In this document: piece after piece, positions 1-6,528 of the stretch
Numbering within the stretch: the first letter of the stretch is position 1
Layout of the letters: each line of letters starts with the position of its first letter
Assembly: GCA_029263555.1 (NCBI GenBank)
Contig: JAJUFW010000078.1
Coordinates: 1-9,332 of the forward strand
Length of the DNA: 9,332 nucleotides
Source of the DNA: Alphaproteobacteria bacterium
GTDB taxonomy: Bacteria > Pseudomonadota > Alphaproteobacteria > DSM-16000 > Inquilinaceae
Direction: 5' to 3'
The notes under the pieces: generated by a model
Database searches by the model: none
The model's input: only the letters and a program-made list of their open reading frames with translations
What the model was told of the DNA's origin: nothing
Made by a program: the position numbers and the translations under genes

Positions 1-101
1 CCGGCTTGACGCCGGAGGAGCTGGGCACGCCCCTGCCCGAGCCGCATCCGTCCTGGACCGAGGCGATCGAGGCCGAATGGCAGCGCCGCTACGCCCGCTG
101 A
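1..101 (+). CDS. C-terminal end of an ABC transporter substrate-binding protein (YnjB-like), partial
   Basis: Only the last 32 codons are present, read from base 3 and ending at TGA 99-101; the 5' part lies outside the window. The visible peptide begins GLTPEELGTPLPEP and ends EAEWQRRYAR, a hydrophilic C-terminus of the kind found on periplasmic binding proteins. The call rests mainly on context: it overlaps by 25 bases the start of a permease followed by an ATPase, matching the YnjB-YnjC-YnjD order known from enterobacteria. If correct, the protein would bind the ligand in the periplasm and deliver it to the downstream permease. Too little is visible to identify a domain or name a ligand. 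Confidence 0.6.
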   Translation, partial: GLTPEELGTPLPEPHPSWTEAIEAEWQRRYAR

Positions 102-1837
102 CGCTTGAGGGGCCCCTGCCCGGTTCCGAGCGACGGAAGCAGCGGGGCGCCAGTCCGGAACCGCGCTGGCTCGGCGCCGCGCCGGCGCTCACGCTCGCCA
201 TCTTTCTGCTGCCCGTTCTCTTGGGTCTTGCCGGGACCTGGGGACCCGCCTTCGGATTCTTGCCCGCGCTCGGGGGCACCCGCACGAGCCTGCAGCCCTG
301 GCGCGAGCTGATCCAGGCTCCCGGCCTGGGCAAGGCGGTCGGGCTCGCGCTCTTCACCGGCTGGACGTCGACGCTGCTGGCGCTGTTCCTGGCCATGGGC
401 GTGCTGGCCGCCTGGGGCGACAGCCGGGCCTTCGCGATCGCGCACCGGCTCATCGCGCCGATGCTGGCCGTGCCGCACGCCGCGCTCGCCATCGGGCTTG
501 CCTTCGTCATCGCGCCGAGCGGATGGCTGTTCCGCGTGGCCGCCTCCCTCTCGGGCGGCGACCGGCCGCCGGACATCCTCCTCGTCAACGACCCGTGGGG
601 ACTTGCCCTGGTGCTCGGCCTCGTGCTCAAGGAAACGCCGTTCCTGATGCTGATGGCGCTGGCGGCGATGGGCCAGACCAGGGTCAGGGACAGCCTGAGG
701 GCGGCCCGGTCCATGGGTTACGGCCCGGTCACGGCGTGGGGGAAGGTCGTCCTGCCGCAGCTCTATCCGCTGATCCGTCTGCCCGTCTTCGCCGTCCTTG
801 CCTACGGCCTGTCCGTGGTCGACATGGCCCTGATCCTCGGCCCGACGACGCCACCGACCCTGGCCGTCCTGGTGTTCGACTGGTTCAACGATCCGGATCT
901 CCGGATGCGCTTCATGGCGGCGGCGGGCGCGGTCCTGCAGCTGGGCCTGGTCGTCGTCTCGATCGCCGGCGCCTGGGCGGCCGAAAGGCTGATCTTCCGG
1001 TCCACGGCCCACATCCTGGCCAACGGCCGGCGGGGCGGCGGCCGGGCCTTCGGACGGGCCATCGCCGGCCTATCGACGGCCGCGCTGGCCCTGGCGCTCC
1101 TGAGCCTTGCCGCGCTCGGCCTCTGGTCGGTCGCCGACCGATGGCGCTATCCCGATCCGCTGCCGGCCGCGTTCACGCCCGACCACTGGGCGCGCAGCCT
1201 TCCCGGCCTTGGCCATCCCACCTTAGTCACGGTTACGGCCGGCCTGGGCGCGACCGCTGCCGCCCTGCTCCTGGCGCTCGGCTGCCTGGAGCACGAGCAT
1301 CGGGCGGGCATACGCCCGGGACGGGGCGCGGCCTGGCTTCTCTACCTGCCGCTCCTCGTCCCGCAGATCGCCTTCCTGTTCGGACTTCAGGTCTTCCTGT
1401 CGCTGACCCGCCTCGACGGCACCTGGGCCGCGCTGATCTGGAGCCATCTCCTGTTCGTCCTGCCCTATGTGTTCCTGGCGCTCGCCGATCCCTGGCGCGC
1501 GCTGGATCCGCGCTACGCCCGCATCGCGGCGTGCCTGGGCGCGACGCCGGGCCGCATCTTTCTCCGGGTCAAGCTCCCGCTGATGCTGCGCCCGATATGC
1601 TTCGCCGCCGCCATCGGCTTTTCGGTCAGCGCCGCCCAGTATCTGCCGACCCTCTTTGCCGGGGCCGGACGGCTTCCGACGCTCACCACCGAAACGGTCG
1701 GGCTTTCGACCGGCGCCGACCGAAGGGTGGTCGGAGTCTACGCCTTCGTGCAAATGGGCCTGCCGCTGCTGATGTTCGTGGCCGCGCTGGCCGGACCGGC
1801 GCTCGCGTTCCGGAATCGGCGGGGAATGCATCCATGA
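77..1837 (+). CDS. ABC transporter permease, two-module (YnjC/ThiP-like)
   Basis: This is a 586-residue inner-membrane permease that should form the channel of an importer. It has about twelve hydrophobic segments in two modules, roughly residues 33-305 and 328-580, as in ThiP, FbpB and YnjC proteins that fuse two permease halves. Each half carries an EAA-type cytoplasmic loop that docks on the ATPase: around 207-228 (LRAARSMGYG, then VVLPQ) and around 480-501 (RIAACLGATPGRIF, then KLP). A polar N-terminal tail of about 30 residues precedes the first segment. The ATG at 77 is the only Met before that segment, with GAGG at 69-72 upstream, and overlaps the preceding gene by 25 bases, so translational coupling is likely. 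It is longer than E. coli YnjC (about 510 residues), so the true start could be somewhat later. The stop overlaps the ATPase start as ATGA. The substrate is unknown; thiamine, iron and other anion or metal importers share this architecture. Confidence 0.9.
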   Translation: MAAPLRPLTLEGPLPGSERRKQRGASPEPRWLGAAPALTLAIFLLPVLLGLAGTWGPAFGFLPALGGTRTSLQPWRELIQAPGLGKAVGLALFTGWTSTLLALFLAMGVLAAWGDSRAFAIAHRLIAPMLAVPHAALAIGLAFVIAPSGWLFRVAASLSGGDRPPDILLVNDPWGLALVLGLVLKETPFLMLMALAAMGQTRVRDSLRAARSMGYGPVTAWGKVVLPQLYPLIRLPVFAVLAYGLSVVDMALILGPTTPPTLAVLVFDWFNDPDLRMRFMAAAGAVLQLGLVVVSIAGAWAAERLIFRSTAHILANGRRGGGRAFGRAIAGLSTAALALALLSLAALGLWSVADRWRYPDPLPAAFTPDHWARSLPGLGHPTLVTVTAGLGATAAALLLALGCLEHEHRAGIRPGRGAAWLLYLPLLVPQIAFLFGLQVFLSLTRLDGTWAALIWSHLLFVLPYVFLALADPWRALDPRYARIAACLGATPGRIFLRVKLPLMLRPICFAAAIGFSVSAAQYLPTLFAGAGRLPTLTTETVGLSTGADRRVVGVYAFVQMGLPLLMFVAALAGPALAFRNRRGMHP

Positions 1838-2541
1838 CGGCCGCCGGGCTCCATCTGGACGGGGTCGCCCTGCGTCTTGGTGGCCGGACGCTCATCCCTT
1901 CCCTGACCCTCACGGTTCCGGCCGGCGAGATCGTGACCCTGACCGGACCGAGCGGCAGCGGCAAGTCCAGCCTGCTCGATTTCGTCTGCGGCACTCTGGC
2001 CCCCGCCTTCGAGCCCGAGGGGCGGATCTTCCTGAACGGCCGGGACATCGGCAGCCTGCCCCCCGAGCAGCGCCGGGTCGGAATCCTGTTCCAGGACGAC
2101 CTGCTGTTCCCGCATCTATCGGTCGCGGGCAATCTGGCCTTCGCGCTGCCGGCCCGGATCCGCGGCCGGGCGGAACGCCGGGCAAGAATCGAGTCGGCGC
2201 TTGCCGAAGCCGGGCTGCCCGGGTTCGGCGATCGCGATCCGGCGACGCTGTCGGGAGGCCAGCGAACCCGGGTCGCCCTGATGCGCACGCTTCTGGCCGA
2301 CCCCCAGGCACTGCTCCTGGACGAACCGTTCTCGAAGCTGGATCCGCCGCTGCGCGCCAGGATGCGCTCCTTCGTCTTCGGGCACGCCCGCCGGCGCGCG
2401 CTGCCGACGCTCCTCGTCACTCACGATCCCGACGATGCCGCGGCGGCAGGGGGACGCGTGATCAGCCTCGGGTATGCAGCTTCCGGCGGGAACAATAATC
2501 AAGTTTCCGGCCTTACGCTCGCACGGGGACGAGAGGAGTAA
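1834..2541 (+). CDS. ABC transporter ATP-binding protein (YnjD-like)
   Basis: This 235-residue cytoplasmic ATPase powers the upstream permease. All the nucleotide-binding elements are visible: Walker A GPSGSGKS at 38-45, Q-loop Gln87 (LFQDDLLFPH), signature LSGGQ at 139-143, Walker B LLDEP at 161-165 followed by the D-loop SKLD, and the switch His197 in LLVTHD. The start is the ATG at 1834, which overlaps the permease stop by four bases (ATGA), a strong sign of coupled translation. The reading frame stays open far upstream, back through the permease gene, but that part encodes no ABC domain and is a GC-rich artefact. The core fold ends near residue 213 (GRVISLG). The last 20 or so residues (AASGGNNNQVSG and onward) look unlike a conserved domain, and their DNA includes the ribosome-binding site of the next gene. 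The ligand cannot be deduced. Confidence 0.93.
   Translation: MTAAGLHLDGVALRLGGRTLIPSLTLTVPAGEIVTLTGPSGSGKSSLLDFVCGTLAPAFEPEGRIFLNGRDIGSLPPEQRRVGILFQDDLLFPHLSVAGNLAFALPARIRGRAERRARIESALAEAGLPGFGDRDPATLSGGQRTRVALMRTLLADPQALLLDEPFSKLDPPLRARMRSFVFGHARRRALPTLLVTHDPDDAAAAGGRVISLGYAASGGNNNQVSGLTLARGREE
2494..2499 (+). promoter_or_regulatory. Possible -10 element upstream of the OmpA-family lipoprotein gene
   Basis: AATAAT matches the sigma-70 -10 consensus at five of six positions. It lies in an AT-richer patch inside the tail of the ATPase gene, about 50 bases before the lipoprotein start. I could not find a convincing -35 box at normal spacing, so this is weak. Read-through from the transporter operon would also explain expression of the next gene. 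Confidence 0.2.
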
Positions 2542-2546
2542 TACTT

Positions 2547-3377
2547 ATGAACGTAGTCCGTTACATGAGCGTTATGACGGGGGTCACCATGCTCGCCGGA
2601 TGTACCGGAATGCCGGTCGACCAAATCAACAGGACGGAAGCAACCGGCGACGCGTTTACAAGTCGTCTGGCGCTTGAGTATCGTGACTTCGCGAATTTCG
2701 AATCGGTCCGGATGTATGATTGGACCGATGCCGATTACTTTGCCGAAAAGGGGCTGCTCGCGGCCCAGGGCCAGGCGGTTCCGCCCGAGAACCTGGCCGA
2801 CTGGGACCTGCCGCAGGACGCGCTTCCGGAACTGACCGAAGCCCGCGCGCGGCTGGTCAGCGCTTTGGACGGCGGGGCCCGCGAGAATCATCCGGTCGAA
2901 GCGGCCGTCGCCCAGGCGAAGTTCGACTGCTGGGTCGAACAGCAGGAGGAGAACCGACAGCCGGACCATATCGCGGCCTGCCGGGACGAATTCTACGCGG
3001 CGCTCGAAACCCTGGAGGGCGTCATGACGCCGGCGATGGCTGGCGCGCCTTCGGTCTATTTCGTGTTCTTCGACTGGGACCGGGCAGAGATCACGGAGGC
3101 CGGGCGGTCGATCATCGACCAGGTGGTCCGCGACTTCCAGGCCTCGGGCCTGTCGCAGATCGCCATCGTCGGCCACACCGACACTTCCGGGGCAGACGAA
3201 TACAACCTGCGTCTGGGCACGAGGCGCGCAGAAGCGATCCGGCAGGCGCTGGTATCGGCGGGCATTCCGGCAAACCAGATCACGACGGACACCCGCGGGG
3301 AAACCCAGCTCCTGGTGCAGACCCCGGACGGCGTCCGCGAACCGTCCAACCGCCGGGCCGAAATCCGCTTCCAGTAG
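2547..3377 (+). CDS. OmpA-family outer-membrane lipoprotein
   Basis: This 276-residue protein is probably lipid-anchored in the outer membrane and bound to peptidoglycan. Residues 1-19 form a lipoprotein signal peptide: an Arg at position 5, a hydrophobic stretch, then lipobox LAGC at 16-19 with Cys19 as the acylation site. The OmpA C-terminal domain spans about 168-276. It contains GHTDTSG at 209-215 and NLRLGTRRAEA at 220-230; Asp212 and Arg227 have the spacing of the diaminopimelate-binding Asp and Arg of OmpA proteins. Residues 20-165 form a separate region I do not recognise, with acidic, Trp- and Tyr-containing segments (YDWTDADYF near 57-65) and two cysteines, 128 and 145, that could form a disulfide. 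It is not a plain Pal, which lacks such a large N-terminal part. The ATG at 2547 has a clear AGAGGAG ribosome-binding site at 2532-2538, eight bases away. It starts five bases after the transporter ATPase, so it may be co-transcribed, though no functional link is evident. Confidence 0.9.
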   Translation: MNVVRYMSVMTGVTMLAGCTGMPVDQINRTEATGDAFTSRLALEYRDFANFESVRMYDWTDADYFAEKGLLAAQGQAVPPENLADWDLPQDALPELTEARARLVSALDGGARENHPVEAAVAQAKFDCWVEQQEENRQPDHIAACRDEFYAALETLEGVMTPAMAGAPSVYFVFFDWDRAEITEAGRSIIDQVVRDFQASGLSQIAIVGHTDTSGADEYNLRLGTRRAEAIRQALVSAGIPANQITTDTRGETQLLVQTPDGVREPSNRRAEIRFQ

Positions 3378-3387
3378 ACGCGCGACC

Positions 3388-3420
3388 GGAGCTCCTGCGG
3401 CGCTGAAGCGCGGGAGCTCC
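3388..3420 (+). repeat. Inverted repeat after the OmpA-family lipoprotein gene
   Basis: GGAGCTCC at 3388-3395 is repeated, and being self-complementary it pairs with the copy at 3413-3420. Inside it, GCGC-TGAA-GCGC can form a second short stem, giving a long bulged hairpin. It begins 10 bases after the lipoprotein stop, where a terminator or mRNA-end stabiliser would be expected. No T-run follows, so intrinsic termination is uncertain. Confidence 0.45.
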
Positions 3421-3454
3421 CGGACCGGATCCCAGGCTAAAACCGTATCTCCGC

Positions 3455-3478
3455 CCCGCAGGCCATCCGGCCTGCGGG
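3455..3478 (+). terminator. Terminator-like hairpin upstream of apaG
   Basis: CCCGCAGGCC at 3455-3464 and GGCCTGCGGG at 3469-3478 are a perfect 10-bp inverted repeat around the loop ATCC. The stem is very GC-rich and sits between the lipoprotein gene and the apaG promoter candidate, where the upstream operon would be expected to end. The bases after it (ATTGCCTCTGCT) are only mildly T-rich, so termination may be weak or assisted. Confidence 0.5.
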
Positions 3479-3496
3479 ATTGCCTCTGCTCATGCC

Positions 3497-3524
3497 TGGA
3501 CACCATTGGCGGCCGCCGTATATT
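3497..3524 (+). promoter_or_regulatory. Candidate sigma-70 promoter for apaG-folE-argE
   Basis: TGGACA at 3497-3502 and TATATT at 3519-3524 each match the -35 and -10 consensus at five of six positions, with a 16-base spacer. This AT-rich -10 stands out in a GC-rich neighbourhood. Transcription would begin near 3531, leaving a leader of about 38 bases before the apaG ATG at 3569. It lies just downstream of the terminator-like hairpin, which fits the start of a new transcription unit. Confidence 0.5.
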
Positions 3525-3568
3525 TAGCCTGTCGAGGCGATGTCCGGCCTCCCGTGGGGCAGAGTTCC

Positions 3569-3964
3569 ATGATGTACACCGCAGAAACGCGTTCGATTCG
3601 CGTAACGGTCGAACCGGTCTACCTGGAGGACCAGTCCTCGCCGTCGGACAGCCACTACGTCTGGGCGTATCACGTCCGAATCGAGAACATGGGGCAGCAG
3701 ACGGTCCAGCTTCGCCAGCGGCACTGGAAGATCACCGACAGCCTGGGGCGACGGCAGGAAGTCCGCGGCCCAGGCGTCGTCGGGCAGGAACCGATTCTGT
3801 CGCCCGGCGAAAGCTTCGAGTACACGAGCGGCACGCCGCTCAACGCACCGTCCGGAATCATGGTCGGCAGCTACGAGATGGAGACCATAGACGGAGATCG
3901 TTTCGACGTGGCGATCCCTGCCTTCTCGCTGGACAGCCCCCACGAACCCGCGCGCGTGAACTGA
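3569..3964 (+). CDS. apaG: ApaG domain protein
   Basis: This 131-residue protein is a single ApaG domain, a small beta-sandwich (fibronectin-III-like) found alone in bacteria. The family has been linked to Co2+/Mg2+ resistance and diadenosine tetraphosphate levels, but its biochemical role is unsettled. Family hallmarks are visible: YVWAYHVRIENMG at 30-42, LRQRHWKITDSLGR at 48-61, the glycine motif GPGVVG at 67-72 (fits the GxGxxG pyrophosphate-binding motif), LSPGESFEYTSGTPL at 77-91 and MVGSYEM at 98-104. I chose the ATG at 3569; a second ATG follows at 3572. An in-frame TTG at 3506 would add 21 residues that do not resemble the family and would place the start upstream of the likely transcription start. 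There is only a weak purine-rich GGGG before the ATG. It is followed after 24 bases by folE. Confidence 0.93.
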   Translation: MMYTAETRSIRVTVEPVYLEDQSSPSDSHYVWAYHVRIENMGQQTVQLRQRHWKITDSLGRRQEVRGPGVVGQEPILSPGESFEYTSGTPLNAPSGIMVGSYEMETIDGDRFDVAIPAFSLDSPHEPARVN

Positions 3965-3988
3965 CATCCGTTTCCGGAGGACCTGCCC

Positions 3989-4636
3989 GTGGCCCAAGAA
4001 GCCAACAAGAACGAACAATCTCGCGCGCCGGAAATCGGGGCCGTCACTATCCTGGAGCCACAGAACCGCCCCACGCGGAGCGAGGCGGAGGAAGCCGTCC
4101 GGACGCTGATCCGCTGGGCCGGCGAGGATCCGACGCGGGAGGGACTGCTGGGCACGCCGGAGCGGGTGGTCCGGGCCTATGAGGAGTTCTTCCGGGGATA
4201 TGCCACCGACCCCGTGGAACTGCTGCAACGAACCTTCGGCGAGGTCGAGGGCTATGACGAAATGGTCGTCCTTCGGGACATCCAGTTCGAAAGCCACTGC
4301 GAGCACCACATGGTTCCGATCATCGGCAAGGCGCATATCGGCTACCTGCCCAACAAGCGGGTCGTCGGCATTTCCAAGCTGGCGCGGGTCGTGGACGCCT
4401 ATGCCAAGCGCCTGCAGATCCAGGAAAAGATGACGGCGCAGATCGCGAACACCATCGACCAGGTGCTGCGCCCCGGCGGGGTGGCCGTCGTCATCGAGAG
4501 CCAGCACAACTGCATGACCACCCGCGGCGTGCACAAGCACGGCTCGACGATGGTCACGTCGACGATGCTGGGCGCCTTCCGGGAGCAGGACAAGACGCGC
4601 CGGGAATTCCTGGCCATGATCGGCCTGAAGGGCTAG
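3989..4636 (+). CDS. folE: GTP cyclohydrolase I
   Basis: This 215-residue cytoplasmic enzyme converts GTP to 7,8-dihydroneopterin triphosphate, the first step of tetrahydrofolate synthesis and of other pterin and queuosine-type pathways. It is the zinc-dependent type IA form: Cys104 and His107 in ESHCEHHM and Cys175 in QHNCMTTRGV correspond to the E. coli zinc ligands Cys110, His113 and Cys181. His106 and His173 correspond to catalytic His112 and His179. Other family blocks include DPTREGLLGTPERV at 48-60, GYLPNKRVVGISKLARVVD at 118-136 and TRREFLAMI near the end. The first 30 or so residues are polar and probably disordered. The start is a GTG at 3989, supported by GGAGG at 3976-3980 with eight-base spacing. 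It lies between apaG and argE on the same strand with short gaps, so co-transcription is likely although the functions differ. Confidence 0.97.
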   Translation: MAQEANKNEQSRAPEIGAVTILEPQNRPTRSEAEEAVRTLIRWAGEDPTREGLLGTPERVVRAYEEFFRGYATDPVELLQRTFGEVEGYDEMVVLRDIQFESHCEHHMVPIIGKAHIGYLPNKRVVGISKLARVVDAYAKRLQIQEKMTAQIANTIDQVLRPGGVAVVIESQHNCMTTRGVHKHGSTMVTSTMLGAFREQDKTRREFLAMIGLKG

Positions 4637-4656
4637 GCGGCCCCCGCGTCGCCGAC

Positions 4657-5814
4657 ATGCCCCAGGATCTCACGGCCATCGACATCCTTGCCCGGCTGGT
4701 CGCGTTCGATACGGTTTCCGCCCGGTCCAACCGCGCCCTGATCGACTGGGTCGAGGCGTATCTTGCCGGTCACGGCATCGCCGCCACCATCGTGCCCGGA
4801 CCGGACGGCAAGGCCAGCCTCTACGCCACGGTCGGCCCCTCCGTGTCGGGCGGCGTCGTGCTGTCGGGACACACCGACGTGGTGCCGACGGACGGCCAGT
4901 CCTGGACCAGCGATCCCTTCGCCCTCAGCGAGCGTTCGGGGAAGCTGTTCGGGCGCGGCACCGCGGACATGAAGGGCTTCGTCGCCCTGTGCCTCGCGCT
5001 GCTGCCGGAGATCAAGGACCGCCCGCTCCGGCGGCCCGTGCATGTCGCCCTTTCCCATGACGAGGAAATCGGCTGCCTAGGCGCCCCCGCCCTGGTCGCC
5101 CATATGCTGGAGCATCTGCCGCGGCCAGAGATCGCGATCGTCGGCGAGCCGACGATGATGCGCCCGGTCAATGCCCACAAGGGCATCAACGGCTACCGCA
5201 CCACGGTCCGCGGCCGCGCCGGTCATTCCAGCGCCCCGCAGCACGGGGCCAACGCCATCCTGCACGCGGTGCGGGTGCTGGACTACATCGCGCGGGAGGC
5301 CGCGGGGCGCCGCCGGGCGCCGATCCTGGGCAGCCGTTTCGAGCCTCCCTACAGCACGTTCAACATCGGCACCATCGAGGGGGGCACCGCAGTCAACATC
5401 ATCCCCGGCAAGTGCAGTTTCCGCTGGGAATTCCGCACCCATCCCGGCGACGACCCGGAGGCGATCTACCGCCGGATCGCCACCTTCATAGAGGAGGAGG
5501 CGCTGCCGACGCTTCGGGACGAACACCCGGAGGGCGCGATCGAGACCGTCCCGCTGGCCTCCGTGCCGGTATTCCAGCCGGAACGGGACGGCGCGGCGGA
5601 AATGCTGGCCCGCCGCCTCACCGGCGCCAATGGCACCGGCGTCGTCGCCTTCGCGACCGAGGCCGGCATCTTCCAGGCGGCCGGCATCTCCACGATCGTC
5701 TGCGGGCCCGGAGACATCGCCCAGGCCCACCAGCCGGACGAATTCATCACCCGCGACCAGATGGAAGCGGGCGCAGCCTTCCTGCGAAGACTGGCGGATT
5801 GGGCCGCGTCCTGA
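4657..5814 (+). CDS. argE: Acetylornithine deacetylase (M20 metallohydrolase family)
   Basis: This 385-residue cytoplasmic enzyme is predicted to hydrolyse N2-acetyl-L-ornithine to ornithine and acetate using two metal ions. M20 residues are in place: His72 and Asp74 in SGHTDVVP, bridging Asp104 in GRGTADMKG, catalytic Glu136 and metal-binding Glu137 in SHDEEIGCLGA, Glu164 in VGEPT, the dimerisation-domain His190 in AGHSSAPQ, and C-terminal His358 in IAQAHQPDEF. The DEEIGCLGA form and overall length favour ArgE over DapE. The ATG at 4657 begins 20 bases after folE; I see no clear ribosome-binding site. Two arginine genes, argF and argD, lie on the opposite strand about 1.6 kb further on, supporting the assignment. 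Many alphaproteobacteria recycle the acetyl group with ArgJ instead, and M20 paralogues with other N-acyl substrates exist, so exact substrate is slightly less certain than family. Confidence 0.92.
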   Translation: MPQDLTAIDILARLVAFDTVSARSNRALIDWVEAYLAGHGIAATIVPGPDGKASLYATVGPSVSGGVVLSGHTDVVPTDGQSWTSDPFALSERSGKLFGRGTADMKGFVALCLALLPEIKDRPLRRPVHVALSHDEEIGCLGAPALVAHMLEHLPRPEIAIVGEPTMMRPVNAHKGINGYRTTVRGRAGHSSAPQHGANAILHAVRVLDYIAREAAGRRRAPILGSRFEPPYSTFNIGTIEGGTAVNIIPGKCSFRWEFRTHPGDDPEAIYRRIATFIEEEALPTLRDEHPEGAIETVPLASVPVFQPERDGAAEMLARRLTGANGTGVVAFATEAGIFQAAGISTIVCGPGDIAQAHQPDEFITRDQMEAGAAFLRRLADWAAS

Positions 5815-5836
5815 CCGGACTCAGGCGCCGGTCCGG
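5815..5836. terminator. Possible stem-loop between convergent argE and the lipoprotein gene
   Basis: CCGGAC at 5815-5820 and GTCCGG at 5831-5836 are complementary with a 10-base loop, directly after the argE stop. It sits in the 40-base gap where two convergent units meet, a natural place for a bidirectional terminator. The stem is only six pairs and no T-run follows on either strand, so support is weak. Confidence 0.3.
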
Positions 5837-5854
5837 GCTTGCCTGCCTGCTCGA

Positions 5855-6442
5855 TCAGGACCGGACAAACAGGCTCAGATTCGACCGGATCGCCGATTCG
5901 ATGCGGGCGTCCAGGTCCTCCATCGCATCCTCGGTCAGCCGGAACCAGATCTCCTCGCGCTCGGCCAGCGTCGCGTTCTCCGGAACCGTCGTCGTGCGTT
6001 CGACCGACGCCGTGGCGTAGCCGCTTGTCGACGGCGTCTGGACTTCGAGGCGGATGGCGAAGTTCGCGGTCAAGCGTTCGGCCTGGTCCACGGTGAAGAG
6101 GCCCTGGAGGCCGGGCGTGCGGGCAAGCTGGTCGGACCGGACGCTCGCCTGCTCGATATAGACCCGGGCGACACCCGCCATTCCCATCGGCCGGATCCGT
6201 TCGCGCGCCCAGCGCTGCATCACCTGGCTCGGAACCTGGGGGAACAAGTGCTCGATCTGGGGGTCCTGGAGGGTCGGCTGATAGGTCTGGATCACCTCGA
6301 CCTGCGCGACGTCGAGGCCGATCGCCGGCCGGTTGGCGAAGGTGATCTCCGGAAAGGCGCGGGTCGGCGGCGTCTCGCAGCCGGCAACCGCAAGGACAAC
6401 GAAGGCGAACGCGGCAAGGCGGCGGGCGGCGCAGCGCAGCAT
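5855..6442 (-). CDS. Putative lipoprotein of unknown function
   Basis: This 195-residue protein has a lipoprotein signal: basic residues (MLRCAARRL), a hydrophobic core at 10-20 and lipobox VAGC with Cys22 as the lipid-attachment site. A Glu follows the Cys, which does not act as an inner-membrane retention Asp, so outer-membrane sorting is likely. The mature part has no membrane segment and no catalytic motif I recognise. It contains PEITFANRPAIGLDVAQVEV at 31-50, a PQVPSQVMQRWARERI helix near 68-83, beta-like segments around 90-152 and a charged helix at about 158-190. The ATG at 6440-6442 is preceded by GAGGAG (complement of 6455-6460), 12 bases upstream. It is the last gene of the minus-strand argD-argF-hslO set, 86 bases after hslO, and converges with argE. 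The reading frame is well supported by the signal peptide and position; the function is unknown. Confidence 0.85.
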   Translation of the reverse strand: MLRCAARRLAAFAFVVLAVAGCETPPTRAFPEITFANRPAIGLDVAQVEVIQTYQPTLQDPQIEHLFPQVPSQVMQRWARERIRPMGMAGVARVYIEQASVRSDQLARTPGLQGLFTVDQAERLTANFAIRLEVQTPSTSGYATASVERTTTVPENATLAEREEIWFRLTEDAMEDLDARIESAIRSNLSLFVRS

Positions 6443-6474
6443 GGTCCGGTCAAGCTCCTCGAGAAATCGGGCAG

Positions 6475-6488
6475 ATCTTCGGGAAGAT
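6475..6488 (-). repeat. Short inverted repeat between hslO and the lipoprotein gene
   Basis: ATCTTC and GAAGAT flank two bases, allowing a small hairpin in the 86-base gap after hslO. On the minus strand it is followed by CTGCCCGATTTCTCG, only slightly T-rich. It could attenuate transcription into the lipoprotein gene or mean nothing. I see no promoter in this gap. Confidence 0.2.
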
Positions 6489-6528
6489 GGAGAGCGGATG
6501 CCCTCTGGGAGCCGGCAGGATCGTTGCC

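Noticed and set aside
89..1012. 307-codon open frame on the minus strand opposite the permease
   Set aside because: Its product is a low-complexity Arg, Gln, Gly and Glu mixture typical of the complement of GC-rich coding DNA, and the plus-strand permease explains the region.
523..1833. Long open frame running through the permease gene into the ATPase frame, suggesting a 672-residue fusion
   Set aside because: The upstream part is Arg, Pro and Gly rich with no domain, while the permease in the other frame is convincing. The ATPase has its own ATG at 1834 in the usual ATGA overlap.
3506..3568. TTG-initiated N-terminal extension of apaG with a LAC-like segment that might be read as a lipobox
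   Set aside because: The stretch lacks a basic start and a proper hydrophobic core, overlaps a strong -10 candidate, and ApaG proteins are cytoplasmic and begin near the ATG at 3569.
2499..4540. Long minus-strand open frames (2499-3506 and 3524-4540) opposite the lipoprotein, apaG and folE
   Set aside because: No recognisable motif; they lie opposite genes with clear family signatures and reflect codon bias on the other strand.
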